From Symbiodinium natans (taxonomy: Eukaryota > Sar > Dinophyceae > Suessiales > Symbiodiniaceae), in contig CAJNDS010001147.1 of assembly GCA_905221605.1 (NCBI GenBank), forward strand, positions 743,713 through 807,712: 64,000 nucleotides of DNA, in the 5' to 3' direction. Below, piece after piece: positions 20,861 to 31,100 of this stretch (within the stretch, counting starts at the first letter, position 1; every line of letters begins with the position of its first letter). The notes beneath the pieces were generated by a model, which had not been told where the DNA came from, made no database searches, and saw only the letters and a list, made by a program, of their open reading frames with translations. A program made the position numbers and the translations under genes.

Positions 20861-21549
20861 TCAGCCGGAGTGTTTAAACGTTGCAGACCTCGAGACTGAA
20901 GCGGAAGGCAGATGGAGTTGCATGAGGAATCGGCTTGTCTCCTTTTCAAAATAGCTGCGTAGGAACGCTGGATCGCTCAATTGCATGGCACATGCCAGCT
21001 GCCGAATCGTAAAGCCCAGATTTGCACCTGCATTTTGTTCCTTAAGGAGAACCACCGAAGGCATTCCCAGCAACAACACGTGTTTTTGACAGCCATTCCG
21101 TATCTCCGGAGTGCGCCACATGAAGTGAGTTGAAGCTCAGGTTCATGCGCGCGAGCCTCAGAGCATTCGCAGCAGCTTTGACAGCAGGAGAACATCAATA
21201 TGCCAGGCGTGGTGAGAGCGGAGAGGGATGGTCATGGTGGGAGCACTGCAGCCGCGCAAGCTACCCGCCTCGCCGGGTTTCGTGTGCCTAAATTTCTGAG
21301 GTTTCTTGATCTGCAGCCGCAACATGGTGCAGCAGCACGAGAGGCGCGAAGCGAGAGCCCGAAGTGAAGAGACGCCTTGAGTTGCAGAAGAGAACAGTTG
21401 CAAGTGCCTGGCTGCACAGGGACCGTTTGTGGCACTTCTTCTGCCACTTTGAGGGCTTTGCTCGTGCAGTAGACGAAGGCCGGCAAAGATAAACGCTGTT
21501 CAAAGGTATTTCGAATGGAAGTTTCTGTCAGCTTGCGCTGCATTTCCAA
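20861..21549 (-). CDS. Two candidate minus-strand exons, unknown
   Basis: 20861-21121 reads MWRTPEIRNGCQKHVLLLGM and later QLACAMQLSDPAFLRSYFEK. 21232-21549 starts MEMQRKLTETSIRNTFEQRL. Both have plausible codon composition near their starts. Joining is unproven and no domain is recognised. Confidence 0.25.
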
Positions 21550-21587
21550 GAAGTCGAAAGGCAGCGAATAAACGCTGCCATTTTCAG

Positions 21588-21711
21588 AGCCAGCTCCAGC
21601 GGAATCAGGGTCTTGCAGACGGCTCTCGAACTATCCGCGTCGTTCAACGAGAATGAGATCAGGAGGTTGAACATATTGCAGTTTGATCTTTCGCCTGCAC
21701 GGACCTGCTAG
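21588..21711 (+). CDS. Candidate terminal exon, unknown
   Basis: Begins after TTTTCAG (acceptor at 21586-21587) and reads SSGIRVLQTALELSASFNEN, then EIRRLNILQFDLSPARTC to TAG at 21709. Amphipathic helical composition. No family recognised. Partner exons upstream could be those at 20420-20814. Confidence 0.4.
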
Positions 21712-22719
21712 GAGTCGATACACTTTTTTTGTCTGTGAGAAAGTCTGGCTGATGTGGTGGAGACCGTCATTTCATGCCTTCTCAAGCAACACTTGGCGTG
21801 GGCGTGCGTGGACGTCCCGTGAAATGAACAGATCACTGACCAAGCTTCGACTGGAATTACAATGAGCTTTTCCTGGCTGTGAGAGGCTTCAGTTCAGGTA
21901 TTAGCGGGAGCACGCTGTTGAGTTCATGCACCTTGCAGTTTTACGGATCTTCGTGTGTACTCAGTCTCATGTACGTGCTGCTGCTTGGAAGTCAAGCAAG
22001 TCAATAGCAAACCAATCAAAACGAACTTGCGGCCAAAGATGTCCAAATCTACCAAGCTGTTCCGGAGCAAACTGTTCGGGATCTTGCACAGGCCAAATAT
22101 GGCAGCTGTGTTGGCGAGTTTGTTGTCCAACTTTGCGTGCGTCTGCTCATGAGTTGCGTCGTTTGATGTGGCAGCTTGAGTCTGCTTGAACTCATTTCAA
22201 GGCGAATGTATATCCAAGAGCCACATGGTGCATCACTGCGCCAACATCTGCGAAGAAGCCGTGACACTCTTTGGTTTGCTGGCGCTACCTTGTGCCAACT
22301 TCGCCCAACACCAGCTTTCATGTCTTTGTCTTTGCTAGCGTAGGCGAGACGGCAGGCCAAAGCCAGAACATGCATGTCATCCCTCCATCCCTCTTCCTGG
22401 CTTTGGCAATGGGAGGACATTCTATTCCCATCAGCACTCTCAAGTCACCCATCCAGCCACCCACTCCCTGGGTTGCGGCAGCCGCGCTTCCTAAGGCCTG
22501 ATTCGTACGTTGCGCTCATCGCAAGGTGTGATGCGCTCATGAAGGCGTGTTTGTACTCGGGGGGCGGGGTGACGCGGGGTGGCGCCGGTTGTGCACACAC
22601 ACACACACCTTCCTTGACGCAACTCACAGTTGCGATTCATCTGACGAAAGTTTCGTCAAGTCCTCTCTGCGCGACACGCCCGAGACGCATCGCACTGGAG
22701 AACGCTTAGGTCGCCTTAG
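21712..22719. other. No firm gene
   Basis: A minus-strand frame (21924-22130) includes a hydrophobic helix FVLIGLLLTC and a + frame overlaps it; neither is decisive. A short CA run lies at 22594-22608. Confidence 0.35.
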
Positions 22720-23891
22720 GAGACCTTCGGTCTTGGATGACCTCATGGATGTTCTGGCCTTTGAGAGCAGAGCCGTGGGACCCCGGTGGCATGAGCTCAC
22801 GTCGAGAGCAAAGCGCTTTTATCAGGCCGAGGCAAGATGGGAGGCTCGTCCAGGTAAAACACCCGCAAAGAACTGCCACGGCATACTGCAGTCGCAGCTA
22901 AGTGAACGCCGGCTACGACACCCGCAAGGAAGTGAGAAAAGCAGCACTGCGGAGCTTGTGCCATGTTGTGGAATGCAACCCTTGGTGCGTGTAAGAGAGG
23001 TCGACAGGCTTTGTAGTCAGGATTGTCAGAGGTTTCCCTAAAGTCCCTAAAGGCATGGCTTCGAATGCAGTGGTCCCCTCAGCCCGTTCCGGATCCCAGT
23101 ACCTTGGCAGGCTCCCTTTCCTGCTTGAGCCCAACGCCGCAACTCTGCGACTCGGCACTCTGAGGAAGGCCAGAAAGCCAGAGAAGGGCCCTACAGAAGG
23201 GCCCTAGAGAAGGGTACCGAGCAATACAGGGAAGTACAGGGAATACAAGGGCCCTCACCCGGACACATGTAAAATGGGTTTCCAGTTTGAGGGCTTCGGG
23301 GCTCCTAGCTGGGTATGACACCTTCGAGGCTTTGGCCACAAAAAGTTGAGGATTGTTCTGCTCGTTCAGTTTTATGGCTCCCAGAGCCAGGTCTTCGGGA
23401 GTTGCACCCGTGCACTTGTGGGGTTGCTTGCGGTCTTGACAACGGGCAAATTTGCGAACTTCCGAAAGAGATCTGCCAAGGCCTGAAATGGCAACGCCTC
23501 TTTGAGCAGAACGCCGAGGCTGAGGCGCAGACCAGACGATTCACAAGGCTTACAGGCGTAGGTTCTGGGAGATGTGCTGAGATGCTACCCCCATTTCTGG
23601 TGCCTTAAGGCGGCTCTCAGCAATTCGACTCGCTATCTCTTCGCGATTGGGGCATGCTGTGTCTGTGACAGAGCGGGGGATCAGAGGTACATCTGCCTTA
23701 CGTTGCCTTTGCGTGGCCTTTGGAAAACAAGACGCGAGGCGAAGCCTGGCAAGTGCCTCTTCACCTGGGTGCAGCTCGGCCCGGTCCCCGCAATGATCGG
23801 TTCAGCTATGGACAGAGGGCATCTGACTCACTTTTTCCTCCAAAAAGATGCTTCTGCGCTCCGGAATTCGACGACTCAGGTCGCGAGGAGG
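22720..23891 (+). CDS. Multi-exon gene piece, HEAT-like helix, unknown function
   Basis: Exons: 22720-22853 (SVLDDLMDVLAFESRAVGPR and on, GT donor); 22903-22990 (DTRKEVRKAALRSLCHVVEC, GTAAGA donor); about 23350-23555 (ICELPKEICQGLKWQRLFEQ, GC donor); 23685-~23891 (VHLPYVAFAWPLENKTRGEA to EFDDSGREE, GT donor). The first two join in phase across a 49-base intron. The second exon resembles a HEAT-repeat helix pair (basic, VRKAALRSL). The rest is unrecognised. All on the + strand. Confidence 0.45.
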
Positions 23892-24167
23892 TGCGCGTAG
23901 CATTACCACAGGCGCGGGGGAGAGGGTGTAGATTTTGGAGCTTGGCTTGCTTGGCTTGCTTGGCTGCCGTGGCACTGGCAAAGATAAACAGCGATCCCTT
24001 GAAAGAAGGATGCCTTGTTTGATGGCAAAGGGGGCAGTGGAGCCAGGGCAGCATGCTTCGCCTCGTTGCTTGTATGATCCTAGTGGATTCTAGCGTTTGC
24101 TAGCCGAGCTCCATCGTGCATGCCACAAGTGCACTGAGAGGGCTGAGAGCGCGCGCAGGAAGAAGCA
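23892..24167. other. No gene seen
   Basis: Probably intron or intergenic; contains TTGGCTTGC repeats at 23942-23963. Confidence 0.4.
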
Positions 24168-24345
24168 ATGGCCCGCGTGCCTGAACATCAGGAGCCGAGT
24201 CGCAACTCCACCCTGCAACCCCCCATAGACGACCAAGTGATGCGTAGCCCCGGGTCATGCGTTCTGTTCATCAGAAGACAGCTGCAGCAAAAACCGGGGC
24301 TCCGACATGCTCCGACTTTGTTGCTTCGTCGTGTGCGATTCAGCA
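24168..24345 (+). CDS. Candidate exon, unknown
   Basis: Reads MARVPEHQEPSRNSTLQPPI and continues open with polar, then basic sequence (LLLRRVRFSK) up to the CA microsatellite. ATG context AGCAATGG is reasonable. No family recognised. Confidence 0.35.
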
Positions 24346-24349
24346 AGAC

Positions 24350-24355
24350 ACACAC

Positions 24356-24419
<64 letters not shown>

Positions 24420-24900
24420 CACACACACACACACCCACACCCCCACACCCCCACACCCCCACACACCCACACACCCACACACCCACACACCCACACACCC
24501 ACACACCCACACACCCACACACCCACACACCCACACACCCACACACCCACACACCCACACACCCACACACCCACACACCCCCACACCCACACCCACACCC
24601 ACACCACACCACCACACACACACACACCACACCACACCACCACACACACACACACACCACACCACACCACACCACACCACACCACACCACACCCACACAC
24701 CCAACCCACACCCACAACCACAGCACGGCCCAGCCCACGCCCACGCCCACGCCATGCGCGGAAAGAGCGCTAGCGCGCACCGCCCACGCCCGGCGCCGCC
24801 ACCGCCGCGAACGCGCGCCGCGCGCACGCGCGCCCGCGCGCACGCGCGCACGCGCACGCGCACACTCACTCACTCACTCACTCACTCACTCACTCACAAA
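24350..24900. repeat. Compound CA / ACACACCC / CCACA / ACTC satellite block
   Basis: CA repeats (24350-24432), an 8-bp ACACACCC array (about 24433-24590), CCACA pentamers (24600-24700), a GCGC-rich patch (24740-24860) and an ACTC tetramer run (24864-24896). Long ORFs over it on both strands are His/Thr/Pro or C/V/G runs and were rejected. Confidence 0.95.
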
Positions 24901-25015
24901 CACACGCACACAACACAACCCAACCCGACCAAACCAAACCCCCACCAAGCCCAACCCAAACCCAACCCGAACCCAGCCCTAACCCAAACTGAACCCAAAC
25001 CAACCCTTTTCTGCA
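24901..25015. repeat. Degenerate AACCC-rich tail of the satellite block
   Basis: CCCAAC/CCCAAA words with no regular period. Confidence 0.7.
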
Positions 25016-25237
25016 ATGAGAGTCTGTGAAAAAGCTTCCTGCGGCAGTTCTCCCCATTGCAAGGAGCTGGTCCAGCGCCTCGCAGAGCAGAGCCTCTTCA
25101 GTTCGGCGCTCCTTCAGGCGAAGCTGACAAGCCTGCTGAGTACGAAGGCGGGGGGGCCGAGGGTCTTGCTTTTCGAAGCTCTTTTCGAAGCCTCGAAGCC
25201 CTGCGAAGCTTTGCGGAGCTCACTTCAAATTTTTTAA
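25016..25237 (+). CDS. Candidate exon, unknown
   Basis: Reads KELVQRLAEQSLFSSALLQA, then KLTSLLSTK up to a GC (25150), a likely donor. Helical, leucine-rich. Beyond that the frame runs through Phe/Glu repeats made by the local TTCGAAGC repeats and is doubtful. Confidence 0.35.
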   Translation: MRVCEKASCGSSPHCKELVQRLAEQSLFSSALLQAKLTSLLSTKAGGPRVLLFEALFEASKPCEALRSSLQIF

Positions 25238-25385
25238 TGGCTTTGGCAAACATTGCAAGCCTTTTCTTGCAAACCTCGAGGGGTGTCTCGATCTTTCCCG
25301 TTGGTTTCTCCGAACAGTTGTCTCTTATGAGCAACACGATGCTTAAGACGTAATGGACTTAGCGAATCTTTGCGCCCTCACCTAG

Positions 25386-25700
25386 GTGGTTCCAAGGCTG
25401 CGCGAGCTCATTGTCGGCCGACCAGGCCCCAACCTGACACCCAAGAGTTTCACACCCCGGAGTTGCCTGTGCCCCCCCCCTCCCCCGGGCCCGCATCTCA
25501 TCGACAGACTTCTTCCGAGCAGTTTGGGCCAGCATACCCATGCTCTTGGGCTCTTGCACCAGGTCCTGCGCTGTGCCTCGCAGGCTTCTACCAGGGTGCC
25601 AGCAGCACGAAGGCCAGGTCCCAGGGATGGAGTCTTACTCAGGACCCGTCTGAGGGGGGCAAGAGACATGACCCCTTTTTCGTTTCGTTGCACTGCGTAG
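25386..25700 (+). CDS. Candidate exon, unknown
   Basis: The best part, about 25491-25621, reads PHLIDRLLPSSLGQHTHALG and LLHQVLRCASQAST before a GT at 25619. It follows a C-rich tract that could be the acceptor's pyrimidine tract. No domain recognised. Confidence 0.35.
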   Translation: MVPRLRELIVGRPGPNLTPKSFTPRSCLCPPPPPGPHLIDRLLPSSLGQHTHALGLLHQVLRCASQASTRVPAARRPGPRDGVLLRTRLRGARDMTPFSFRCTA

Positions 25701-25825
25701 CTGGCCTGGGTTTCACAGAGTCCGAAAGGAAAGTGAAAGGCAAAGGCCAGAACCTCCGGAAGCGGCAAACAGCACAGCTCTTCGCCCTCGTTTGACACAC
25801 GAGTTTCGGGAAGCTTCCCAAGACA

Positions 25826-25906
25826 GGCGCTGGCGGAGTGGCCGGGTGATCGCGCATTGCCTTGGAGGCTGGTTAGACAAGCCGGCTTCAAGTCCTCTTT
25901 GGGAAA
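25826..25906 (+). tRNA. tRNA-like relic (Leu/Ser type boxes), probably not functional
   Basis: TGGCGGAGTGG at 25831 fits the pol III A box, and GCTTCAAGTCC at 25885 fits the B box except for one base, with tRNA-like spacing. But the T-arm and acceptor stem do not pair, so this is at most a degenerate tRNA-derived sequence. Confidence 0.15.
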
Positions 25907-25908
25907 GT

Positions 25909-26012
25909 CACTTAACATCACTTAACATCACTTAAAGTCACTTAAAGTCACTTAAAGTCAATTAAAGTCACTTAAGGTAACTTAAGGTCACTTAAAGTCA
26001 AAGTCACTTAAG
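25909..26012. repeat. 10-11-bp tandem repeat (CACTTAAAGT)
   Basis: About ten imperfect copies of GTCACTTAA(A/C/G) head to tail. Confidence 0.9.
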
Positions 26013-26520
26013 GACGTTTCCAAATCTCGCAGGCCGCTCGCGTTGGCTCGGGCTGCTTTGGAGCTGCGGCCCGGATCTCTTAGCCCTTTCGGCGTCGGTC
26101 CGGGGCCCAAGGGGCCCAGGGTGCCCAAGGACTGGTTCCTTTCTTGTCTGCTGGTACTTTTGAGTTCTGCTCTCTCCGGTGTTCGCCCGAGGCATCTTTT
26201 TCCGCGTAGAGCCACCGGCACTGCCTTTTCGACAGACCGAGTTCGAATGACGTAACTTGGGAGAACAAGTGGGAGTCCCATCAGATTCCATCAGAGGTCG
26301 TCCAGATGGATGGCTTGTGGAGCTCTGGTCACAGCAGTGCAGCACGAGTTCCACGTGGCTGCAGGCCACAAGGGGGAATAGAGGTGGCCTAGGCGTCTCC
26401 TGGGTCGGGAACAAGGTGTTTTCTGCCAGTTCAGGCTCTTGCAGACTCAGACGTCTGCGCTCCAGTTCTGTGGAGCGCGGAGAGCAAAGAGATGACTTTT
26501 CTGGGCATGGAGTACGCGAA
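26013..26520. other. No firm gene
   Basis: Overlapping frames on both strands. The minus-strand peptide STELERRRLSLQEPELAENT (about 26410-26480) is protein-like but unsupported by splice sites. Confidence 0.3.
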
Positions 26521-26670
26521 AAACGACACCCTCTGTGCCTAAACAGACTGCCTTTGGTCGGTACCTTAGCGCCCGATGTCTGCGCCAGATCGCCGGCAAG
26601 AAGCCCGCGGCTGAAGTGACCGTGCGCGACCTCTGCAAGGCGCACTGTTACACTGCCCGTGGCCCCTAGG
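26521..26670 (+). CDS. Candidate exon, unknown
   Basis: Reads GRYLSARCLRQIAGKKPAAE, then VTVRDLCK to a GC at 26641 that may be a donor. The composition is clearly coding-like. No known family. Confidence 0.35.
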
Positions 26671-26777
26671 TGCATGCAGAGCATCACCATACTACCGCCA
26701 TACTACCGCTGGTACCCATGCGTCAGACTTGCTTAGGCTCTTTCATTGGCATGCGATGTTTATTGTAGGTCAATTCC

Positions 26778-26987
26778 TTGCATTTTGCATCCCACGCTGC
26801 CTTCACTCTCCCTGCAAATTTGGTCGGTGCTCGCCCGTCACTTTGGGAGGCTGTCTCAGCCCAGCTGCCAGCCTTGGGCTTCCGCGCCACCCACGCGTGG
26901 CTTGCCAACGCGCAGGCCAGGAGGGTGCCCTCAACTTTTGTCTTTTTGCTTTCTCTTTCAAGATGTGTTTTCACAAACGCTGCTTAA
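26778..26987 (+). CDS. Candidate exon, unknown
   Basis: Reads SLWEAVSAQLPALGFRATHA and WLANAQARR; other frames are open too. Low certainty. Confidence 0.2.
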   Translation: MHFASHAAFTLPANLVGARPSLWEAVSAQLPALGFRATHAWLANAQARRVPSTFVFLLSLSRCVFTNAA

Positions 26988-27179
26988 CGTTCTTCTTCTC
27001 TCTCGACATGGTGTGCCGACATGTTCACCCTCCACAGAAGAGGTTCCGTCGTGTTCGCCCCAGAAGAATTTAAGCTGGGTTGGCTAACCGTACGACCCTT
27101 CACTGGCCCCATGCAGCGCAAGGTTGTCCCCACAAAATGTTGAGAAAAGCTCCCTCGTAAGCTGAAAGTAAAAAGCAGC

Positions 27180-27590
27180 ATGTTGCCTTTCAGGACCCGC
27201 AGAGACCCGCCGACCTCGAGTTCGGCCTCGCGCTGCTCCGGGACCTCGGGGCAAAATCGAGAAGCAGAAGCAGAAAGAAGAGAATTGCAAAAGAGAATTG
27301 CAGAAGAGAGCAAGACGAGAGTCCCTGCTCGGAGCCGGCAAAAGATCGGAGAATCCCTCAGACGCAACGAAGCGCGCTTGGGAGGACCTGCGATGGACCC
27401 AAGCAGAACGATTGCTCCTTCGGGAGGCATCTGCTTCTTCTTCGACACAAGTGCTTCCAAGCCCGTGCAGATGCTCCAGGCTCTTTTTGAGAGTTTGTTC
27501 CGCAGCCAGGTTCGGGTCCCCGGCACGTCGGCAAGGCCACAGTGGATAGACCCTGAGGCCCAGCCGTGCTGTGCAAAGCTGAGCAGATGA
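27180..27590 (+). CDS. 136-codon ORF, unknown
   Basis: The first half is Arg/Glu-rich (REAEAERRELQKRIAEESKT), like a charged coiled coil. The second half reads FFFDTSASKPVQMLQALFES and ends at a possible GT donor (27510). Another + frame and a 293-codon minus frame also span it, so the frame is uncertain. Confidence 0.3.
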   Translation: MLPFRTRRDPPTSSSASRCSGTSGQNREAEAERRELQKRIAEESKTRVPARSRQKIGESLRRNEARLGGPAMDPSRTIAPSGGICFFFDTSASKPVQMLQALFESLFRSQVRVPGTSARPQWIDPEAQPCCAKLSR

Positions 27591-27748
27591 TGCGGGAACA
27601 AGAGTTCCAGCTGTTGCTCGTTCTCACTAGAAGATTGTCCCGCTTGAGCATAAGAGTCCTGCAGATCGTTTGGAACAGGACAACTCAGCAGAGCTGAGGC
27701 CACAGCAGGCTCGGACTTTGGGATGGGATTCTGGAGTGGCAACACGAA

Positions 27749-28093
27749 GTGAGGGACTTCCGAGGTGTAGGGGGACTCACACGAAGGACCGCAGAGGCAA
27801 ACCTTAAACCCCCCCAGGGCTGGGGCCCAAAACTTGCGAGAGATCTCTCTGACAGGCTCAGCCATTGGTGCTGCTCCAGCGCTGTTCGCAGCGGCCAGTA
27901 CCCAGGGCAGCCAGGCTCGCCTTGTGCAACTCTGAGCTGCAGCGAAAAGTTAAGAAGATCAAACACTTTTCTGAGAGGCAGCAACTCACAACCCAAGTTT
28001 CAGCTGATGCAGATGCTCTATGAAGCTCTCAATGCTGAAGCTCAGATCGTTCCTAGGTGTCGCATTGACATGACATGCGCTTCATCACGATGA
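27749..28093 (+). CDS. 114-codon ORF, unknown
   Basis: Contains FQLMQMLYEALNAEAQI near 28000, a good amphipathic helix followed by a possible GT donor at 28057. The upstream part (WGPKLARDLSDRLSHW) is also protein-like. Probably two exons rather than one continuous ORF. Confidence 0.3.
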   Translation: MRDFRGVGGLTRRTAEANLKPPQGWGPKLARDLSDRLSHWCCSSAVRSGQYPGQPGSPCATLSCSEKLRRSNTFLRGSNSQPKFQLMQMLYEALNAEAQIVPRCRIDMTCASSR

Positions 28094-28489
28094 AAGTGAA
28101 AGGCCATGGCGCCTTTCCGCCGCTCTAGCAGAGGAGCCGCGGGGTGGGAGCAGGTTTCCGGCCTCTCTGCACTGCATCTCACGGCAGAGGCTTGCTAGGA
28201 AATTGAAGCTGATTTCAAGTCGTGTTCCGGCCGCCTCCGAGGAGCTTGCACTCCCTGCCATACCACCGAGGCCACATGCTACATTCAGAACCCGCATGCC
28301 CCAGCATGCCCCAGCAAACACAGCAAGATTTCACGCTTGACAGCACGACCGCACAGGGCATCTGGCTCCGATACATTCAGCATCTGTTGGTTCTTTCTAG
28401 CTTAATACATCTTCTTCCCCCCAAAAACCCAAGTCACAAGTCTCACATTTGGGTTCGAAGCCGGTTCCTTCGGCTTCGAAGAAGCAAGC
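28094..28489. other. No firm gene
   Basis: Nothing recognised. Confidence 0.4.
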
Positions 28490-28894
28490 GTGCATGGCTT
28501 AAAGGAGCGCGGAGGTCAGAGAGGGGGGGGGGGGGGGGGGGGGAGAACCCGGGAGAACCCCCCCCTCCTCATTTTGAAACACGAAAAAACTCGTATGATG
28601 GGTTCAGAAAGGAGTCATATGGTTTCAAAGGGGAACAACAGACAAGGATGGCATCTGCGGGTACTAAGAGGCCTCATCCTCGTGAATGTCAGCACGTTTC
28701 ATAGACGCGCCAGGCAGCAAAACGCTGCAAAAAACACGTTGGGCTTCCGGAGCTCGATCGCGGACGTTTGTGGGACGCTTTGCGAACGCTTTGGCACACA
28801 AGCCACACGATGTCTGGTAGCTCCTCCACCCCCGGAGCCCCAACTGGAAGACACCGTTGAAACTCTAGATCCGCCCCTCGCGACAGATGCGTGA
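28490..28894 (+). CDS. ORF with a convincing terminal exon
   Basis: The last 60 codons (from about 28712) read NTLGFRSSIADVCGTLCERF, then an acidic Pro-rich tail PPPPEPQLEDTVETLDPPLA to TGA at 28892. It may be the C-terminus of the gene whose exons lie upstream. The N-terminal part crosses a 21-base G run (28523-28543) and is unlikely to be coding. Confidence 0.4.
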   Translation: MHGLKERGGQRGGGGGGGRTRENPPLLILKHEKTRMMGSERSHMVSKGNNRQGWHLRVLRGLILVNVSTFHRRARQQNAAKNTLGFRSSIADVCGTLCERFGTQATRCLVAPPPPEPQLEDTVETLDPPLATDA

Positions 28895-29463
28895 CATGAA
28901 CTATGACATGAACCTTTGCCATCACATCACCCCTCTAACCTTTCACTCTCGGCTCCTTCTGGTCTACTGGTCTAAACCTTGTTCACCCATGGGCTCTGAG
29001 TGTCAAGAGAGTATAGGGAAGACAAATAAGACAAGTCAAAGGGATACAGAGGAAGAGTCTCTATGCGTCTCTTCAACTTGGCAGGTCAACCTGCCAATCC
29101 TCATCAACAGGACGACTGTTTGATGCGCTCATGCCAAAACCCTAGGGTGTGCAACCAGCTTTCTAGGAGCGTCCCCTCCCCTCGCAAAAGGCGCCCCCCG
29201 CGCCCCCCCCCCCCCCCCCCAACAAGCCTCGCTAAGCTCGGCGGCGCTTTGTTGGTGCGTTGTGCGAGCTCTCATAGGACGCACCAGGGGCAAGCTGGAG
29301 GAGCCGGGTGAGGTGCAACGTTGAAGCCCGAAAATGCCTTGAAACCCTCTGGAGTGCAGCGCGCGTGTAGGCACCTGTTCCTGTTTCGAACAGCGCTTGC
29401 AGGGCGATTCTGTCGGTTCTGCATAGTTCTGAAGTTCTGCATGTAAGGCTCTAAGGATCCCGC
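28895..29463. other. No firm gene
   Basis: A C run lies at about 29206-29221. A Pro-rich 82-codon + frame crosses it and is not accepted. Confidence 0.35.
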
Positions 29464-30012
29464 TTGGACGGCCAGGTCGCGCACTCGCGCCGCTTGCTGC
29501 TCACCAGCCGAGGAGCCCGTCAGTTCGAGCCACGGGCTTGGGCCTTCCTTGCCGCACTCATGCCACTCGATTCCCCGCATATCTCATCAACCATGGACTG
29601 TTGTTGTTTTTTTTTTGTCAGTTTCGTCTGCCAAAGGGCAGCTCACTGCATCACCATTGCTTGGAACGCCCCAAATTGCCATCGCAGCTTGCACGGCGAC
29701 CACCACCAACCCATGACGGCAAAGCGCAATGGTGCAGAAATCTCTGAGGTTTCACCCCTTGCGGCCAGGGACCATGTTGGTCGGCAGGAAAGACGGTACT
29801 CCTCGGGATTGGTCTTAGAGGGCTCGGGCTCTCAGACACCAGACAGTGCGACAATTTGTGACAGGTACTGCAGGGATCATCAACTACGAAACAGATGTCA
29901 TGACGCACAGCTGTGCCTGGACCTCGGACATACAACCGAAAATGACCACCTGGTGCCTTTGTCTACAATGCAATGCAGCAAGTCGCCCAGTTGCGATGAG
30001 ATGTCTTCATGA
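29464..30012 (+). CDS. 182-codon ORF, first 40 codons most convincing
   Basis: Starts MDGQVAHSRRLLLTSRGARQ and continues PRAWAFLAALMPLDSP, which is coding-like. After a T run at 29608-29617 the composition worsens and other frames are open. No domain recognised. Possibly one real exon at the 5' end. Confidence 0.25.
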   Translation: MDGQVAHSRRLLLTSRGARQFEPRAWAFLAALMPLDSPHISSTMDCCCFFFVSFVCQRAAHCITIAWNAPNCHRSLHGDHHQPMTAKRNGAEISEVSPLAARDHVGRQERRYSSGLVLEGSGSQTPDSATICDRYCRDHQLRNRCHDAQLCLDLGHTTENDHLVPLSTMQCSKSPSCDEMSS

Positions 30013-30423
30013 TGTTCAGATTTGCAGCAGCAGTACAGTTTCTGAGTCCCGGGAATGTCATCTCCGCCCCTGCGCCCAGGTCGTAGATCAGTTTCCCATA
30101 CTGGGACTCTCATGGTTCCACACGCTGCCGCAGTGGGCAGTTGTAGGAGGCTTGCGGGCTTGTCATGCCTTGCTGGTTGACATTGCTTCTTGCCTTCTTG
30201 CCGGCTGCATGTGCACAGGATGCCAGGGTCAAGCCAATGGAGAACTCAGCGGAAAATCGAACAGCGATAGTTGTGAAAAACCTCTCAAAAGATGAAGCCT
30301 GTCCTTAAAGGAGGTGCTGATACCAAGACATGTCTATCATGTCAGTACTGGGATGTGCTGCGGTAGCTGAGACTAGCGAAACGCTCCTGCGGGGACCTCC
30401 TGCGAGCCGCTCCACAGAGCCTC
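30013..30423. other. No firm gene
   Basis: An alternative + frame (29846-30295) is Cys-rich and unconvincing. Confidence 0.35.
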
Positions 30424-30538
30424 GAACTCTAACACACACACAAACACACACGCATTCTCCTCTCTCCCTCTCCTCTCTCTCGCTCTCGCTCATTCTCTCT
30501 CTCTCTCTATCTCTCTCTCTCCCTCTCTCCCTCTCTGA
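30424..30538. repeat. CA then CT microsatellite
   Basis: AACACACAC at 30430-30452, then CTCT/CTCC repeats to 30535. Confidence 0.9.
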
Positions 30539-30679
30539 GTCAGGAAAACTGCGTGTTCTTCGTGTTCGCGCGTTTTTTGTTTTTGCATTTCGTGCTGTTT
30601 AGATTGCTCTGCAGAGGATCCCAGTCTGGAGTCATTCGCTTCTTGCGCTACGACGAGGGGCTTCCAGGAAAGCTACACA

Positions 30680-30886
30680 GTGTCTCAACAGCAGCTGGCT
30701 GCAGGGAGCTGCACGGGAGTTCTGCGGTGCGCTGACCAAACACGGGTCAGAGTTTGCCTCGTGAAAATGAAAGTGCAGTTATCGAAGAATATCGACCTTT
30801 GGTTGTCTAAGGTCTTGCTTAATGACAGGACTGGCTGCGAGTTGGACGTTTTGCAGCAAGTGTTTCAATGTGGTACACGCCGATAA
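30680..30886 (+). CDS. Candidate exon, unknown
   Basis: Reads CLVKMKVQLSKNIDLWLSKV and LLNDRTGCELDVLQQVFQCG. Balanced and helical. Borders unknown. Confidence 0.3.
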   Translation: MSQQQLAAGSCTGVLRCADQTRVRVCLVKMKVQLSKNIDLWLSKVLLNDRTGCELDVLQQVFQCGTRR

Positions 30887-31100
30887 ACTCTCGCTTCTTG
30901 CTCTTGAAACAGAGAAGCCTCTAGGTGTGGAGCTGGAGCCCTTTCAGCAATTGTCATCGCTGTCTATGAACTGTGCGCCTATGGGTTCCAGAGTCTCTGA
31001 TTCGATTTGGTCAGTTCTTCAGCTTCAAATGCTTTAAACTTCGCCAGGGGGCGAAAGCTGACTTGAAGCTTTATAAACAAGTTCTGGGCCCTCGAAGGAG

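Noticed and set aside
24188-25029. Several ORFs of 170-240 codons over the CA satellite
   Set aside because: Translations are only His/Thr/Pro or Cys/Val/Gly repeats; open frames are a by-product of dinucleotide and 8-bp repeats.
26521-26600. Histone H3-like KQTA start
   Set aside because: Only four residues match and the following sequence is unrelated.
26984-27865. 293-codon minus-strand ORF, the longest in the window
   Set aside because: No motif, poor Cys/Ser/Leu-rich composition, and two + strand frames with better helical content overlap it. Likely chance in GC-balanced DNA.
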